From Actinomycetota bacterium (GTDB taxonomy: Bacteria > Actinomycetota > CADDZG01 > JAHWKV01 > JAOPZY01): a DNA stretch of 64,000 nt. The notes under the pieces were generated by a model. That model was not told the origin of the DNA, did not search any database, and saw only the letters and a list, made by a program, of their open reading frames with translations. Below are positions 32,085 through 40,987 of the stretch, piece by piece (the stretch's first letter is position 1; each line of letters opens with the position of its first letter). The translations under genes were made by a program, and so were the position numbers. The stretch covers positions 62,001 through 126,000 of the forward strand of contig DASTWV010000055.1 in the NCBI GenBank assembly GCA_035765775.1, given 5' to 3'.

Positions 32085-33140
32085 CTAGCCGATGCCGGCT
32101 TCGGCAAACGTTGCCATCCGGCTCAGGGTGGCAGCCGCCGAGGTCACCACCGGAACCGCCAGCAGCCCGCCAGTGCCCTCCCCCAGGCGCAGCCCCAGGT
32201 CGATCACCGGCTCCAGGGCCAGGTGCGCCAAGGCAATCGTGGCGCCCGGCTCGACCGACCGGTGGCCGGCGATCAGGTAACCGACGGTGAGCGGGGCCAG
32301 GGCGGCACCCGCCAGGGCGGCGGCCGCCGCGCTCACGCCGTCCAGGACGATCGGCACCCGGTGGGCAGCGCCGGCGAGGATCAGGCCGACCAGGGCGGCA
32401 TGCTCCAGGCCCCCGAGGGCGGCCAGAACACCGATGGGGTCGGCCAGGTCGGGCTGGTGGCGCTGGAGCGCCTCGTGGACCACCTTGGTCTTGAGCTCCA
32501 GGGTGGCGTCGTCGATGCCTGTCCCCCGTCCGGTGACCTGGGCGGCGTCCGCCCCGGTGAAGGCGGCGATGAGGCATGCGGCTGCTGTGGTGTTGCCGAT
32601 GCCCATGTCGCCGGTGACCAGCAGATCGGCGCCCGCGAAGAGCAGCTCATCGGCGGCCGCCGCACCCGCGAGCACCGCCCGGGCAGCCTCGTCCCGGGAC
32701 ATCGCGGGGCCGTAGAGGAGGTCGTCGGTGCCCGATCGGACCCGGGCCCTACGCAGGCGCGGGTGGTTGGGAAGCTCGGAGGCCACACCCACATCCAAGA
32801 CGGTGACGGCGGCACCCACCACATCGGCGATGGCATTGACCGCAGCGGTGCCGGCGCAGAACGAGGCGATCATCGCCGCGGTGACCTCCGGGGGCCAGGG
32901 CGAGACGCCGTGCGCCAGCACGCCGTGATCGCCGGCGGCGATGAGCACCGCCGGGCGCTGGGGCACGGGGGGCGGGCTGAGGTGGGCGATGGCGCTGAGC
33001 TGCACACCCAAGCCCTCGACCCGGCCCAGGCTGCCCTGCGGCTTGACCAGCTGATCCTGGCGGGCCCGGGCCGCTTCCGCAGCGACGCCATCCGGAGCTA
33101 CCACGCGGCGGGCCAGCACGTGCACCTGCGATTCGGGCAT
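32085..33140 (-). CDS. cobT: Nicotinate-nucleotide-dimethylbenzimidazole phosphoribosyltransferase
   Basis: Makes alpha-ribazole phosphate, the lower ligand precursor. The 351-residue protein shows DQLVKPQGSLGRVEGL at the N-terminus, AAGDHGVLAHGVS, TGDMGIGNTTAAA, and LEPVIDLGLRLGEGTGG with the catalytic Glu. The ATG at 33140 is chosen; upstream in-frame codons run through the cbiZ end. Confidence 0.95.
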   Translation of the reverse strand: MPESQVHVLARRVVAPDGVAAEAARARQDQLVKPQGSLGRVEGLGVQLSAIAHLSPPPVPQRPAVLIAAGDHGVLAHGVSPWPPEVTAAMIASFCAGTAAVNAIADVVGAAVTVLDVGVASELPNHPRLRRARVRSGTDDLLYGPAMSRDEAARAVLAGAAAADELLFAGADLLVTGDMGIGNTTAAACLIAAFTGADAAQVTGRGTGIDDATLELKTKVVHEALQRHQPDLADPIGVLAALGGLEHAALVGLILAGAAHRVPIVLDGVSAAAAALAGAALAPLTVGYLIAGHRSVEPGATIALAHLALEPVIDLGLRLGEGTGGLLAVPVVTSAAATLSRMATFAEAGIG

Positions 33141-33184
33141 CCCTCGCACCTCCCTCGCACAGCCGTCCGGCGGTGTCGGATGGA

Positions 33185-33883
33185 TCAGGGTGCTCCTGAC
33201 CCGCCCCCTGCAAACCCGGTCGCCGCCCTGAGTATCCCCAGCCGGACCGCATGGAACACGGCCTGGGCGAGGTCGGCCCCCTGTGCGGTAGCCGGTCCCG
33301 CGAACGCTACGGCTTTGCTGCTCCTGGAGGCAACTGGACATGCCACGGCCAGGGCGTCGGAGGCGGTCCCCGTGGCCCACCCGCCGGCGTTCCGGGCGGG
33401 CACCCGGGCATGGGCGAGGGCCTGGGCCTTGGCCTCCACCGCGGTCTGCAGGGCACCGGCGAGCCCCGCATCGGTCAGGGCGACCGACACGACGATGAAG
33501 AGGTTGATCGTGCCCGGGGTGTCCCCGGCGGGGCGGGCGCCGGCCGCCGCGGTGGGGTGGCCCAGGCCGACGGTGGCGACGACCCGGGCGGTGCCGTGGC
33601 CCACATCCTGGAACCGGGCGACCGGCGCCGCGGTCATCATGGCGACGGTGGGCCCGGGCAGGTGGGCGGTTGCCTCCCGGAGGTGGGCCTCCGGATCGAG
33701 GCGGGCGTAGCCGGGCGGCACCTGCAGGTTGGCGAAGGTCCGGACGGCGCCGAGGCCGCCGCCCAGTACCGAGGACGACAGGCAGCGGAGTTCCTGGGGG
33801 CAGGCGGCGGTGAGGAGACCGTCCGCCTCACGGACCGCCAGGGTCACGGTGGGGGGCTCACTCACGGCGCACGCCCGGCGCAC
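33185..33883 (-). CDS. cbiZ: Adenosylcobinamide amidohydrolase
   Basis: Cleaves adenosylcobinamide to adenosylcobyric acid so that imported cobinamide can be remodelled. The 232-residue protein has LRCLSSSVLGGGLG, MMTAAPVARFQDV, ATVGLGHPTAAAG and TINLFIVVSVALTDAGLAGA, typical of CbiZ. It begins with GTG directly after the TGA of the cobU-cobC fusion (TGAGTG), so coupling is tight; a second GTG at 33865 is possible. Its presence argues for salvage of incomplete corrinoids. Confidence 0.9.
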   Translation of the reverse strand: MRRACAVSEPPTVTLAVREADGLLTAACPQELRCLSSSVLGGGLGAVRTFANLQVPPGYARLDPEAHLREATAHLPGPTVAMMTAAPVARFQDVGHGTARVVATVGLGHPTAAAGARPAGDTPGTINLFIVVSVALTDAGLAGALQTAVEAKAQALAHARVPARNAGGWATGTASDALAVACPVASRSSKAVAFAGPATAQGADLAQAVFHAVRLGILRAATGFAGGGSGAP

Positions 33884-35518
33884 TCACGATGGAGCGAGCG
33901 CGGCCCGCAGGGCCGCGACCAGAGCCTGGTTGTCCTCCCGGGTGCGGACCGCGACCCGCAGGTGGTCGGGCGTCAGGCCCGGGAAGGAGACCGCCCGGCG
34001 CACCGCGATGTGCCGAGCCCGGAGTGCCCGCCAGACCACGTCGCCGCCCGGAACCCGAAGCAGGAGGAAGTTGGCAGCCGAGTCCCCAACCTCGACGCCG
34101 GGCAAACCCCGGAGCTGGGCGGTCAGCTCGGCGCGCTCGACGGCCACGGCGGCTGCAATGCCCTGCGTGGCAAAACTTCCCCGCCCGTAGGCTTCGAGCA
34201 GCGCCAGGGCAGGTGCGCCGACGCTCCAAGGCGGGCGGTGCTCCCTCAGGGCGGCGACAAGCCATGCCGGGCCGAGCAGGTAGCCCGCCCGGATGCCGGG
34301 GATCCCCAGCACCTTGGTGAGGCTGCGCACCACGACCAGGCCGGGCAGGTCGGATCGGGTCGTGAGCGACGCATCCGGGCCGTCCACCAGGTCCATGAAT
34401 GCCTCGTCCACCACCAGGATCCGGCCCGCGCTCGCCAACCCGGCGAGGCTGGCGGCTCCATCCATCGTCCCGGTGGGGTTGTTGGGGTTCCCGGTGACGA
34501 CGAGGTCGGCCGCAGGGTCGATGGCGGCAGGACCGAGCACCCAGCGGGGCGGGCGGCGCCACGCCCGCTCCACGCGGACGCCGTGGGCCCGGAGAGCCGC
34601 CTCGGGCTCGGTGAACGACGGGTGCACGCACACGGCCTGGCGGGGGCGGAGCGCGCCGGCCAGGAGCCAGAAGCCCTCGGCGGCGCCGTTGAGTACCAGG
34701 ACCTCGTCCGGGCTGCGGTGGTGGCGGCGGGCGAGCGCCCCGATGGCCCCGGACTCGTCCGGGTAGCGATCGACCGGCGCCCCGGCCAGGACCTCGGCCA
34801 GGGTGTCTTGGATGCCGGCCCGGAGCGGGCCGGGCACCACTGAGACCGCGAAGTCGAGGTCCCCCGGGCGCGCCTCGGTGTCGCCGTGTTGGCGCAGCGC
34901 CGGGTCGGGTGCGACCGCAGGCTCCGTGATCGCCAGGGGCCGGCCCGGCCGGAGCGCCGGGGGCGGGCCCGGTTTTAGCGCCAGGGGCTGGCCGGCAACC
35001 ACCAGCCAGGCCTGGCCGGCGGCCCCGACAAGGATCCGTGCCGCCTCCCCCGCCAGGTCCAGGAAGCGGCGGGCTCCGGCCCCCGGCGGGACACCGCCCA
35101 GCCCGGCTTCGTCGGCGACCACGATGGTGGTACCCGGCCGCTCGGCCGCCCTGCGGGCCAGGTTCTCGATGGCGTCGAGCACCCGCCGCCGGCCGGCCTC
35201 GCCCTCCGGGCCCCAGGCGGCGACGTCCTCGGGGGTGAAGAGGCCCTCGGTGGCCATGAGGTGGCAGAGCCAGCCGGTCAGGTTGTCGATGAGCACGGTG
35301 GCACCCGGGTCGCCGAGCACCGTGCGGGGGTCGGAAGTCTCCACCGTCTGCCACCCGGATGGGCGGCGGGCCCGGTGGCGGGCGATGCGCTCGGCGAGCT
35401 CGGCATCCGACGCCTCGCCCGTGGCGACATACCTGACGGGTGCACCCGTGGCGGTGGCCAGCGCCTCGGCGTGCTCGCTCTTGCCCGACCGGATGCCGCC
35501 GGTCACCAGGATCAGCAC
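33884..35518 (-). CDS. cobU-cobC: Fused adenosylcobinamide kinase/guanylyltransferase and threonine-phosphate decarboxylase-like protein
   Basis: One 544-residue frame with two cobalamin enzymes. Residues 1 to about 175 are CobU/CobP: LILVTGGIRSGKSEHAEAL (P-loop), VRYVATGEA, RIARHRARRPSGW, VLIDNLTGWL. Residues from about 210 onward are a PLP-dependent class I/II aminotransferase of the CobC/CobD type (makes aminopropanol phosphate): VTGNPNNPTGT, VVDEAFMDL, VVRSLTKVLGIPGIRAGY with the PLP lysine. The linker is about 30 residues and Pro/Gly-rich. The GTG at 35518 overlaps the cobQ end by seven bases. Confidence 0.92.
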   Translation of the reverse strand: MLILVTGGIRSGKSEHAEALATATGAPVRYVATGEASDAELAERIARHRARRPSGWQTVETSDPRTVLGDPGATVLIDNLTGWLCHLMATEGLFTPEDVAAWGPEGEAGRRRVLDAIENLARRAAERPGTTIVVADEAGLGGVPPGAGARRFLDLAGEAARILVGAAGQAWLVVAGQPLALKPGPPPALRPGRPLAITEPAVAPDPALRQHGDTEARPGDLDFAVSVVPGPLRAGIQDTLAEVLAGAPVDRYPDESGAIGALARRHHRSPDEVLVLNGAAEGFWLLAGALRPRQAVCVHPSFTEPEAALRAHGVRVERAWRRPPRWVLGPAAIDPAADLVVTGNPNNPTGTMDGAASLAGLASAGRILVVDEAFMDLVDGPDASLTTRSDLPGLVVVRSLTKVLGIPGIRAGYLLGPAWLVAALREHRPPWSVGAPALALLEAYGRGSFATQGIAAAVAVERAELTAQLRGLPGVEVGDSAANFLLLRVPGGDVVWRALRARHIAVRRAVSFPGLTPDHLRVAVRTREDNQALVAALRAALAPS

Positions 35519-37025
35519 GGGCGCAGGCGGGCCACGACCGGCGGGGGTGGCGGAGCGAGTGGCGCGGTGAGCATCGCCATGACGGCGGCGGTGTCGAGGT
35601 GCCGGGCCACGAGGTCGCCCAGCACGTCGAGGCGGGCCTCGCGCACGCCAGCGAACGGGCGGTCCCCTGGACTCCAGCGCCGGCCCGCGGCGCCGGCCAC
35701 CCAGCACAGGAACCGGCGGCGGAACCCGTCCTCCTCGAAGAGGCCGTGCCAGGACGTCCCGGCGATGACCCCGCTGTGGCACCCCTCGTCACCGGTGAAG
35801 AGGGGCTCGGCGCCCTCGCGCCGGACGCGGCCATGGCGGATCTCGTACCCGGAGACCTCGGCGTCGCCGAAGCCTGGGGCCTGGCCGGTGCGCCGACCCA
35901 GGATCTTGGCTGGGGCGAACTCGGTGGCGACCGGAAGGAGGCCCAGACCGGGGACCGGGCCTGCCGTGCTCTCCACCCCGTCCGTCACGCTGCGGCCCAG
36001 CATCTGGTAGCCGCCGCAGATGCCGAGCGTCGGGCGGCCTGCCCCCGCCCGCTCCCTGAGGGCATCGGCCAGGCCGTTCTGGTGCAGCCACACCAGGTCG
36101 GCGACGGTCGCCTTGGTGCCCGGCACGATTGCCAGTCGGCTGTGGCGACCTCGGCGGGCGCTGCGGTGAAGCGGACGTGCACGCCGGGCTCGACGGCCAG
36201 CGGATCGACGTCGGTGAAGTTGCTGAGCCGGGGGAGGCGCACCACGGCGACGGACAGCCACTCGCCGCGGCCCACCGGTGGGATCGGTGCCGGGAGGCGG
36301 CCGAGGGCCAGGGAATCCTCGGCGTCGACCTCCAGCCCGGACACCCACGGCAGGACGCCGAGGACCGGCCGGCCGGTGCGGCGCTCGAGCTCACGGACCC
36401 CGGGCTCCAGCAGTGCAGGATCGCCCCGGAACCGGTTGATGACGAAGCCCCGGATGTGGGCCTGGTCCTCGGGGTCCAGCAGGGCGAGGGAGCCGAACAG
36501 GGCGGCGAAGACCCCGCCACGCTCGATGTCAGACACCAGCACCACCGGGAGGCCGGCGGCCCGGGCGATGCCGAGGTTGGCGAGATCGCGTTCCCGGAGG
36601 TTGATCTCGGCGACGCCGCCCGCCCCCTCGCAGATGACAGCGGCGAAGCGGCGGCGCAGGGACGCCAGCGCCTCCAGTACCACCGGGCGCAGCGCGGCGG
36701 CGCGCTCCTGGTAGGCGGCGGCCTCGAGGGGCCCGCCGGAAGGGTGCCCCATGACGATGACCTGCGAGGCGCGGTCGGTGGTCGGCTTCAGCAGGACCGG
36801 GTTCATGGCCGCCTCGGGCGCGATGCCGGCGGCGGCGGCCTGCATCGCCTGGGCCCGGCCGATCTCCTCGCCCCCCTCGGTGACCGCCGAGTTCAGCGAC
36901 ATGTTCTGCGCCTTGAACGGCGCCACGGCCACACCCTGGCGGTGCAGCCAGCGGCAGAGCCCGGCGACGAGGACGCTCTTGCCGGCATCCGACGAGGTCC
37001 CGGCCACGAGGAGTGCGCCAGTCAC
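35512..37025 (-). pseudogene. cobQ: Cobyric acid synthase, broken by a one-base frameshift
   Basis: Should amidate cobyrinic acid a,c-diamide at four positions. The first part has [40 protein letters not shown] and [18 protein letters not shown]; the second part, in another frame, has [17 protein letters not shown], the glutaminase Cys in [11 protein letters not shown] and His in GTSWHGLFEEDGFR. The frame breaks near 36135: the coding strand reads GCCGACTGGCAATC where GCCGACCTGGCAATC would restore ATAD-LAIVPGT. With that one C the gene is 504 residues, full length. It is either a real mutation or a sequencing error. The GTG at 37025 overlaps the cobD stop. Confidence 0.93.
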
Positions 37026-38050
37026 CGGCCGTCGGCTTTCTGTGAGCACCGGCTACGGCAGAGCACCCTCCGGTGACGGGATTCGCCCGACCGGCGCCGG
37101 GCGGCTGCGAGGAGCATGCACAACGCGGCCGCCGCCCAGCCGGTGGCCCGGGAGAGGCGGATCGCCCGGCGGAGGTCGGCGGGGCCTGGGGGCGGCCCGT
37201 CGCCCAGGGTGGGGCGGTGCTCCACCCGCTCACCGTACACGTTGGTCCCCCCCAGGCGGACGCCGAGTGCCCCAGCCGCGGCCGCCTCCATCCGCCCGGC
37301 GTTGGGGCTGGGATGCGAGGCCCCGTCCCGGCGCAGTACCGCCCAGGCGCGGGCCCGGTCGCCGTGGACGCTGCCAGCCAGCGCCACCATGAGAAGTGCG
37401 CCCAGGCGGGCCGCTGGCCAGGTCAGGAGGTCGTCCAGGCGCGCCGCCGCCCAGCCGAAGCGCTCGTAGCGCGGGCTGCGGTGGCCGACCATGGCGTCCA
37501 GCGTGTTGGCCGCGCGGTACATGGCCGCGCCCGGGGCGCCGGCCACCGCCCCCCATAGCAGCGGGCCGACGACGGCGTCGGCGGTGTTCTCGGCCACCGA
37601 TTCCAGGCCCGCGCGGCACAGCCCGGCGGCGTCGAGGTGGGTGGGGTCCCGGCCGGCCAGCGAGGGGAGGAGGGCCCGGGCACGGCCGAGGTCGCCCGCT
37701 TCCAGGGCGCCGGCCAACTCCCCCGCCACCCGCTCCAGGGACCGGCCCCCCAGCGTGGTCCACAGGACCACCGTGCCGGCGGCAACGCTCCCGCCCGGGA
37801 TACGCCGGAGCACCCGGCCGAGGCCGGCGGCGGCCATACCGGTGCCCGCCACGAGGGTGACGGCGTAGAGGGTGCCCCGGCCGCGGCTCGGCCACCAGAC
37901 CAGGCGCTCGGTACGGGTGGCCAGCATCCCGAAGCCGGCAACCGGGTGGTGGCGGGCGGGATCCCCGAGCGCCCGGTCCGCCAACCAGCCCAGGGCAACG
38001 GCGGCAACGGTGGCCACGGCGGCCGGCTGAGGGAATTTTAATCCGCTCAT
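37022..38050 (-). CDS. cobD: Cobalamin biosynthesis protein CobD/CbiB
   Basis: Membrane enzyme that attaches aminopropanol (phosphate) to cobyric acid. The 342-residue protein has [39 protein letters not shown], the conserved [38 protein letters not shown] and [17 protein letters not shown]. The ATG at 38050 gives a normal N-terminus; an extension to 38122 adds no conserved residues. It is the first gene of the cob operon. I saw no cobalamin riboswitch in the 100 bases upstream. Confidence 0.93.
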   Translation of the reverse strand: MSGLKFPQPAAVATVAAVALGWLADRALGDPARHHPVAGFGMLATRTERLVWWPSRGRGTLYAVTLVAGTGMAAAGLGRVLRRIPGGSVAAGTVVLWTTLGGRSLERVAGELAGALEAGDLGRARALLPSLAGRDPTHLDAAGLCRAGLESVAENTADAVVGPLLWGAVAGAPGAAMYRAANTLDAMVGHRSPRYERFGWAAARLDDLLTWPAARLGALLMVALAGSVHGDRARAWAVLRRDGASHPSPNAGRMEAAAAGALGVRLGGTNVYGERVEHRPTLGDGPPPGPADLRRAIRLSRATGWAAAALCMLLAAARRRSGESRHRRVLCRSRCSQKADGR

Positions 38051-38150
38051 TCCTTCAGCTACCGGGCCGATGGGTCGATTGACCTGAGGCGGTCGTAGAA
38101 CCGGCCGCTTTGGGGGAATCACAGCTGGTCATCAGGGAGCACCCTTCGCC

Positions 38151-40424
38151 ATGACACTCACCCGCCCCATCGGCAGGGTCCTGCTCAGCGCGGTCTTGTG
38201 CCTGGCTCTGGGCGCCGTGCTCCCCGGCGGGGGCGCCGCGGCCGCGGGCACGCCCAACTTCGCCCACATCTTCATGATCGTGATGGAGAACCGAAACAAC
38301 ACCTCGATCGCCGGCAACCCGGGTGCGGCGCCGTACATCAACAGCCTCATCGCCCAGTACGGCCTGGCGACCAACTACGCCGCGGTTGCCCACCCCAGCC
38401 TGCCGAACTACCTCGCACTCGCCGGCGGCAGCACGTTCGGGGTCAACTCCGACTGCACCACGTGCTATGTCGCCGCCCCCAACATCGCCGACGAGATCCA
38501 GGCGTCGGGACGGAGCTGGAAGGCCTACGAGGAATCGATGCCCTCGCCCTGCTACGTGGGCGACTCCTACCCGTACATGCAAAAGCACGACCCCCTCATG
38601 TACTTCAACGACATCCGCACCAACCCGGCCGCGTGCGCCAACATCGTGCCCTACGCCCAGCTCCCGTCGGACCTGGCATCCACCGCCAGCACGCCCAGTT
38701 TCGGCTTCATCACGCCCAATATGTGCGACGACATGCACGACTGCCCGGTCGGTGCCGGCGACGCCTGGCTGGCCGGCGCGGTGCCCGTCATCTTGAACTC
38801 GCCGGCGTTCAGGACCCAGAACTCGGTCCTGGTCATCACCTGGGACGAGGACGAGGACGCCGGTGGGCCGAACAAGGTGGCGACGCTGGTGATCGGGCCC
38901 AGCGTCCCGCGCGGCTTCACCTCGGCGGTGGCCTACACCCACTACTCGCTGCTGAAGACCATCGAATCGGCCTGGAACCTCCCGGCCCTGACCGCCAACG
39001 ACGCCGCCGCTTCGCCGATGAGCGACTTCTTCGGCGCCGGGTCGCCCGGGCCGGTCCCGACGACGCCTGCGCCCTCGCCATCGCCCACTCCCCTCGCCGC
39101 GGCACCCGTGGTGACCGCGGTGAGCCCGGTGTCCGGGGCTTCGGGCGGGGGCGGCGTCCTCACGATCACGGGCAGCGGCTTCACCCCTGCCAGCACCGTC
39201 CGCTTCGGCTCCGCCGTGGCGTCCGTGGCCAGCGAGTCGGGCGGCACGACGATCCGGGCGGCGATCCCGCCCATGCCGTCCGGGCTCGTCGCCGGGACGG
39301 CGGCGATCACCGTCGCCAACGCCGGAGTGTCCAGCGCCCCGGCCCGGGCAGCGGCCTACACCTACACCTTCGCCCAATCGCCCTACGGGGTGACGCTGTC
39401 GAAGTCGGGCGGGTCGGGGGGGAGCCCCGGCCAGCTGACCGCGGTGTCCGACGTCAACTTGACCCCCACCCCTGAGGGGATGTCGATCTTCGACGCCACC
39501 ACGGGCAGCGAGCTGGGCCACGTCGGCACCGGTTCCACGCTGTCGGTCACCCTCGACCCGGGGCAGGCCGGGGACCGCTTCGTCGCCGAGATCTGCACGC
39601 TGGGCGGGGGCAACGTCGCCGCGGTGTCCACCCCGATCCTCGGATCGGGGGGCGGTGGACCGGCCCCGTCGCCCTCACCGGCGCCGTCGCCATCTCCCAC
39701 CCCATCCCCGTCGCCCGTCCCGTCCAGCTCCCCGACGGTGCCGCCGGTCAACCCGGGGCCACCGCCGGTCAGCACCAACGGGTACGGCATCGCCCTGTCG
39801 GCATCGCAGAGCCAGCTGCCGGCCGGCAACCCGGTGGTGCTGACCGCCACGTCCAACCAGGACGTGGGGCCGACCCCCTACGGCATGTCGATCTTCGACA
39901 CCACGACCGGCCAGGAGGTGGCCCACGTGGCGTCGGGCATCACGCTCAGCATCCAGGTGACCGACCAGAGCGCCGGCACCGACACCTTCGTCGCCGAGAT
40001 CTGCAACCCGGGTGGGGCCAACGCGCAGGCCACGTCGGCGCCGGTCCTGGTCAGCTGGACCGGGGCCGGGGCGCCGCCGCCCTCGCCCTCACCGGCGCCG
40101 CCCTCACCGACGCCGTCGCCGGGCCCGGTGACCAGCAACGGCTACGCCATCTCGCTGTCGGCGTCGCAGACCCACGTGCCGGCGGGTGGGAGCCTGGTGC
40201 TGACCGCCAACGCCAACCAGGACGTGGGGCCGACGCCCTACGGCATGTCGATCTTCGACACCACGACCGGCCTGGAGGTGGACCACGTGCCGGCGGGGAG
40301 CTCGATGACCGCCACCGTGTCCCGCCCGGGGGCGGCCACGGACACCTTCGTCGCCGAGATCTGCAATCCGAGGGGGTTGAACGTGCAGGCGACGTCGGTC
40401 CCGGTGACCGTCAGCTGGTCCTGA
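38151..40424 (+). CDS. Secreted phosphoesterase with TIG domain and three C-terminal repeats
   Basis: A 757-residue exported protein. A signal peptide covers residues 1 to about 32. Residues 35-295 are a phosphoesterase of the acid phosphatase/phospholipase C superfamily (IFMIVMENRNN, AHPSLPNYLALAGGS, VLVITWDEDED, GPSVPRGF). Residues about 318-405 form an IPT/TIG Ig-like domain (VTAVSPVSGASGGGGVLTIT). Three copies of a domain of about 90 residues follow (near 411, 545 and 665), each with PTPYGMSIFDTTTG or a variant and DTFVAEIC, joined by Pro/Ser-rich linkers. I do not recognise the repeat. It is likely cell-surface or released. Confidence 0.88.
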   Translation: MTLTRPIGRVLLSAVLCLALGAVLPGGGAAAAGTPNFAHIFMIVMENRNNTSIAGNPGAAPYINSLIAQYGLATNYAAVAHPSLPNYLALAGGSTFGVNSDCTTCYVAAPNIADEIQASGRSWKAYEESMPSPCYVGDSYPYMQKHDPLMYFNDIRTNPAACANIVPYAQLPSDLASTASTPSFGFITPNMCDDMHDCPVGAGDAWLAGAVPVILNSPAFRTQNSVLVITWDEDEDAGGPNKVATLVIGPSVPRGFTSAVAYTHYSLLKTIESAWNLPALTANDAAASPMSDFFGAGSPGPVPTTPAPSPSPTPLAAAPVVTAVSPVSGASGGGGVLTITGSGFTPASTVRFGSAVASVASESGGTTIRAAIPPMPSGLVAGTAAITVANAGVSSAPARAAAYTYTFAQSPYGVTLSKSGGSGGSPGQLTAVSDVNLTPTPEGMSIFDATTGSELGHVGTGSTLSVTLDPGQAGDRFVAEICTLGGGNVAAVSTPILGSGGGGPAPSPSPAPSPSPTPSPSPVPSSSPTVPPVNPGPPPVSTNGYGIALSASQSQLPAGNPVVLTATSNQDVGPTPYGMSIFDTTTGQEVAHVASGITLSIQVTDQSAGTDTFVAEICNPGGANAQATSAPVLVSWTGAGAPPPSPSPAPPSPTPSPGPVTSNGYAISLSASQTHVPAGGSLVLTANANQDVGPTPYGMSIFDTTTGLEVDHVPAGSSMTATVSRPGAATDTFVAEICNPRGLNVQATSVPVTVSWS

Positions 40425-40950
40425 TCGCGGCGATGCGTTGGACGGCCGAGGGGCCGTCGATCACGTCCTCGTAGGCCACCACGTCCAGGCGACCCCGCAC
40501 CACCTCGAGGAGCTCGCCGGTGCGCAGCAGGAAGTCGGGGTTGCTGGGCCGGCCGCCGAGGGCGGGGTGGCGCTCGGAGAACGTCTCGTAGAGCAGGACA
40601 CCGTTGTGGTCCACGACCGCGACCAGGTCGCCCAGCAGCGGCCGGTGGAGGTAGTTGGTGACCACGACCCCGCCGAAGCGGCGTCCTTGGAGCAGTGCCG
40701 GGGGGAAGGGGGCGCCGGCCTCGAGGTCCGCCTCGACGATCTCCAGGCCCCCGGAGCCGGTGAGGTCTCCCAGACCGCCGAGATCCCGGTCGATCGCCGT
40801 CACCGGGTGGCCATGGGCCAGGAACCAGCGGGTGTGGCGGCCGGCGCCGCAGGCGACGTCGAGCACCGGGCTTCCTTCGGGGACGAGGTCGGTCCAGCGT
40901 TGCACCCAGGCCGAGGGCGGGGCACCGGGGCCCGCCCGGTTGGGGGTCAT
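40411..40950 (-). CDS. Class I SAM-dependent methyltransferase (TehB-like)
   Basis: A 179-residue protein with motif I VLDVACGAGRHTRWF, the acidic loop AIDRDLGGL, IVEADLEAGAPF and VVVTNYLHRPLL, the usual order of a class I methyltransferase. It starts 37 bases after egtD and may be the last gene of the egt operon. Whether it acts on ergothioneine or a related thiol is unknown; the TehB group includes detoxifying enzymes. Its stop overlaps the convergent phosphoesterase stop by 14 bases. Confidence 0.85.
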   Translation of the reverse strand: MTPNRAGPGAPPSAWVQRWTDLVPEGSPVLDVACGAGRHTRWFLAHGHPVTAIDRDLGGLGDLTGSGGLEIVEADLEAGAPFPPALLQGRRFGGVVVTNYLHRPLLGDLVAVVDHNGVLLYETFSERHPALGGRPSNPDFLLRTGELLEVVRGRLDVVAYEDVIDGPSAVQRIAAIRTS

Positions 40951-40987
40951 CGTCTTGTGGGCCTGGTGGGCGGCGTACCTGGCGGCG

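Noticed and set aside
38051-38150. Cobalamin riboswitch upstream of cobD
   Set aside because: Looked for the conserved B12-box (GCCACTG) and found none in the 100-bp gap.
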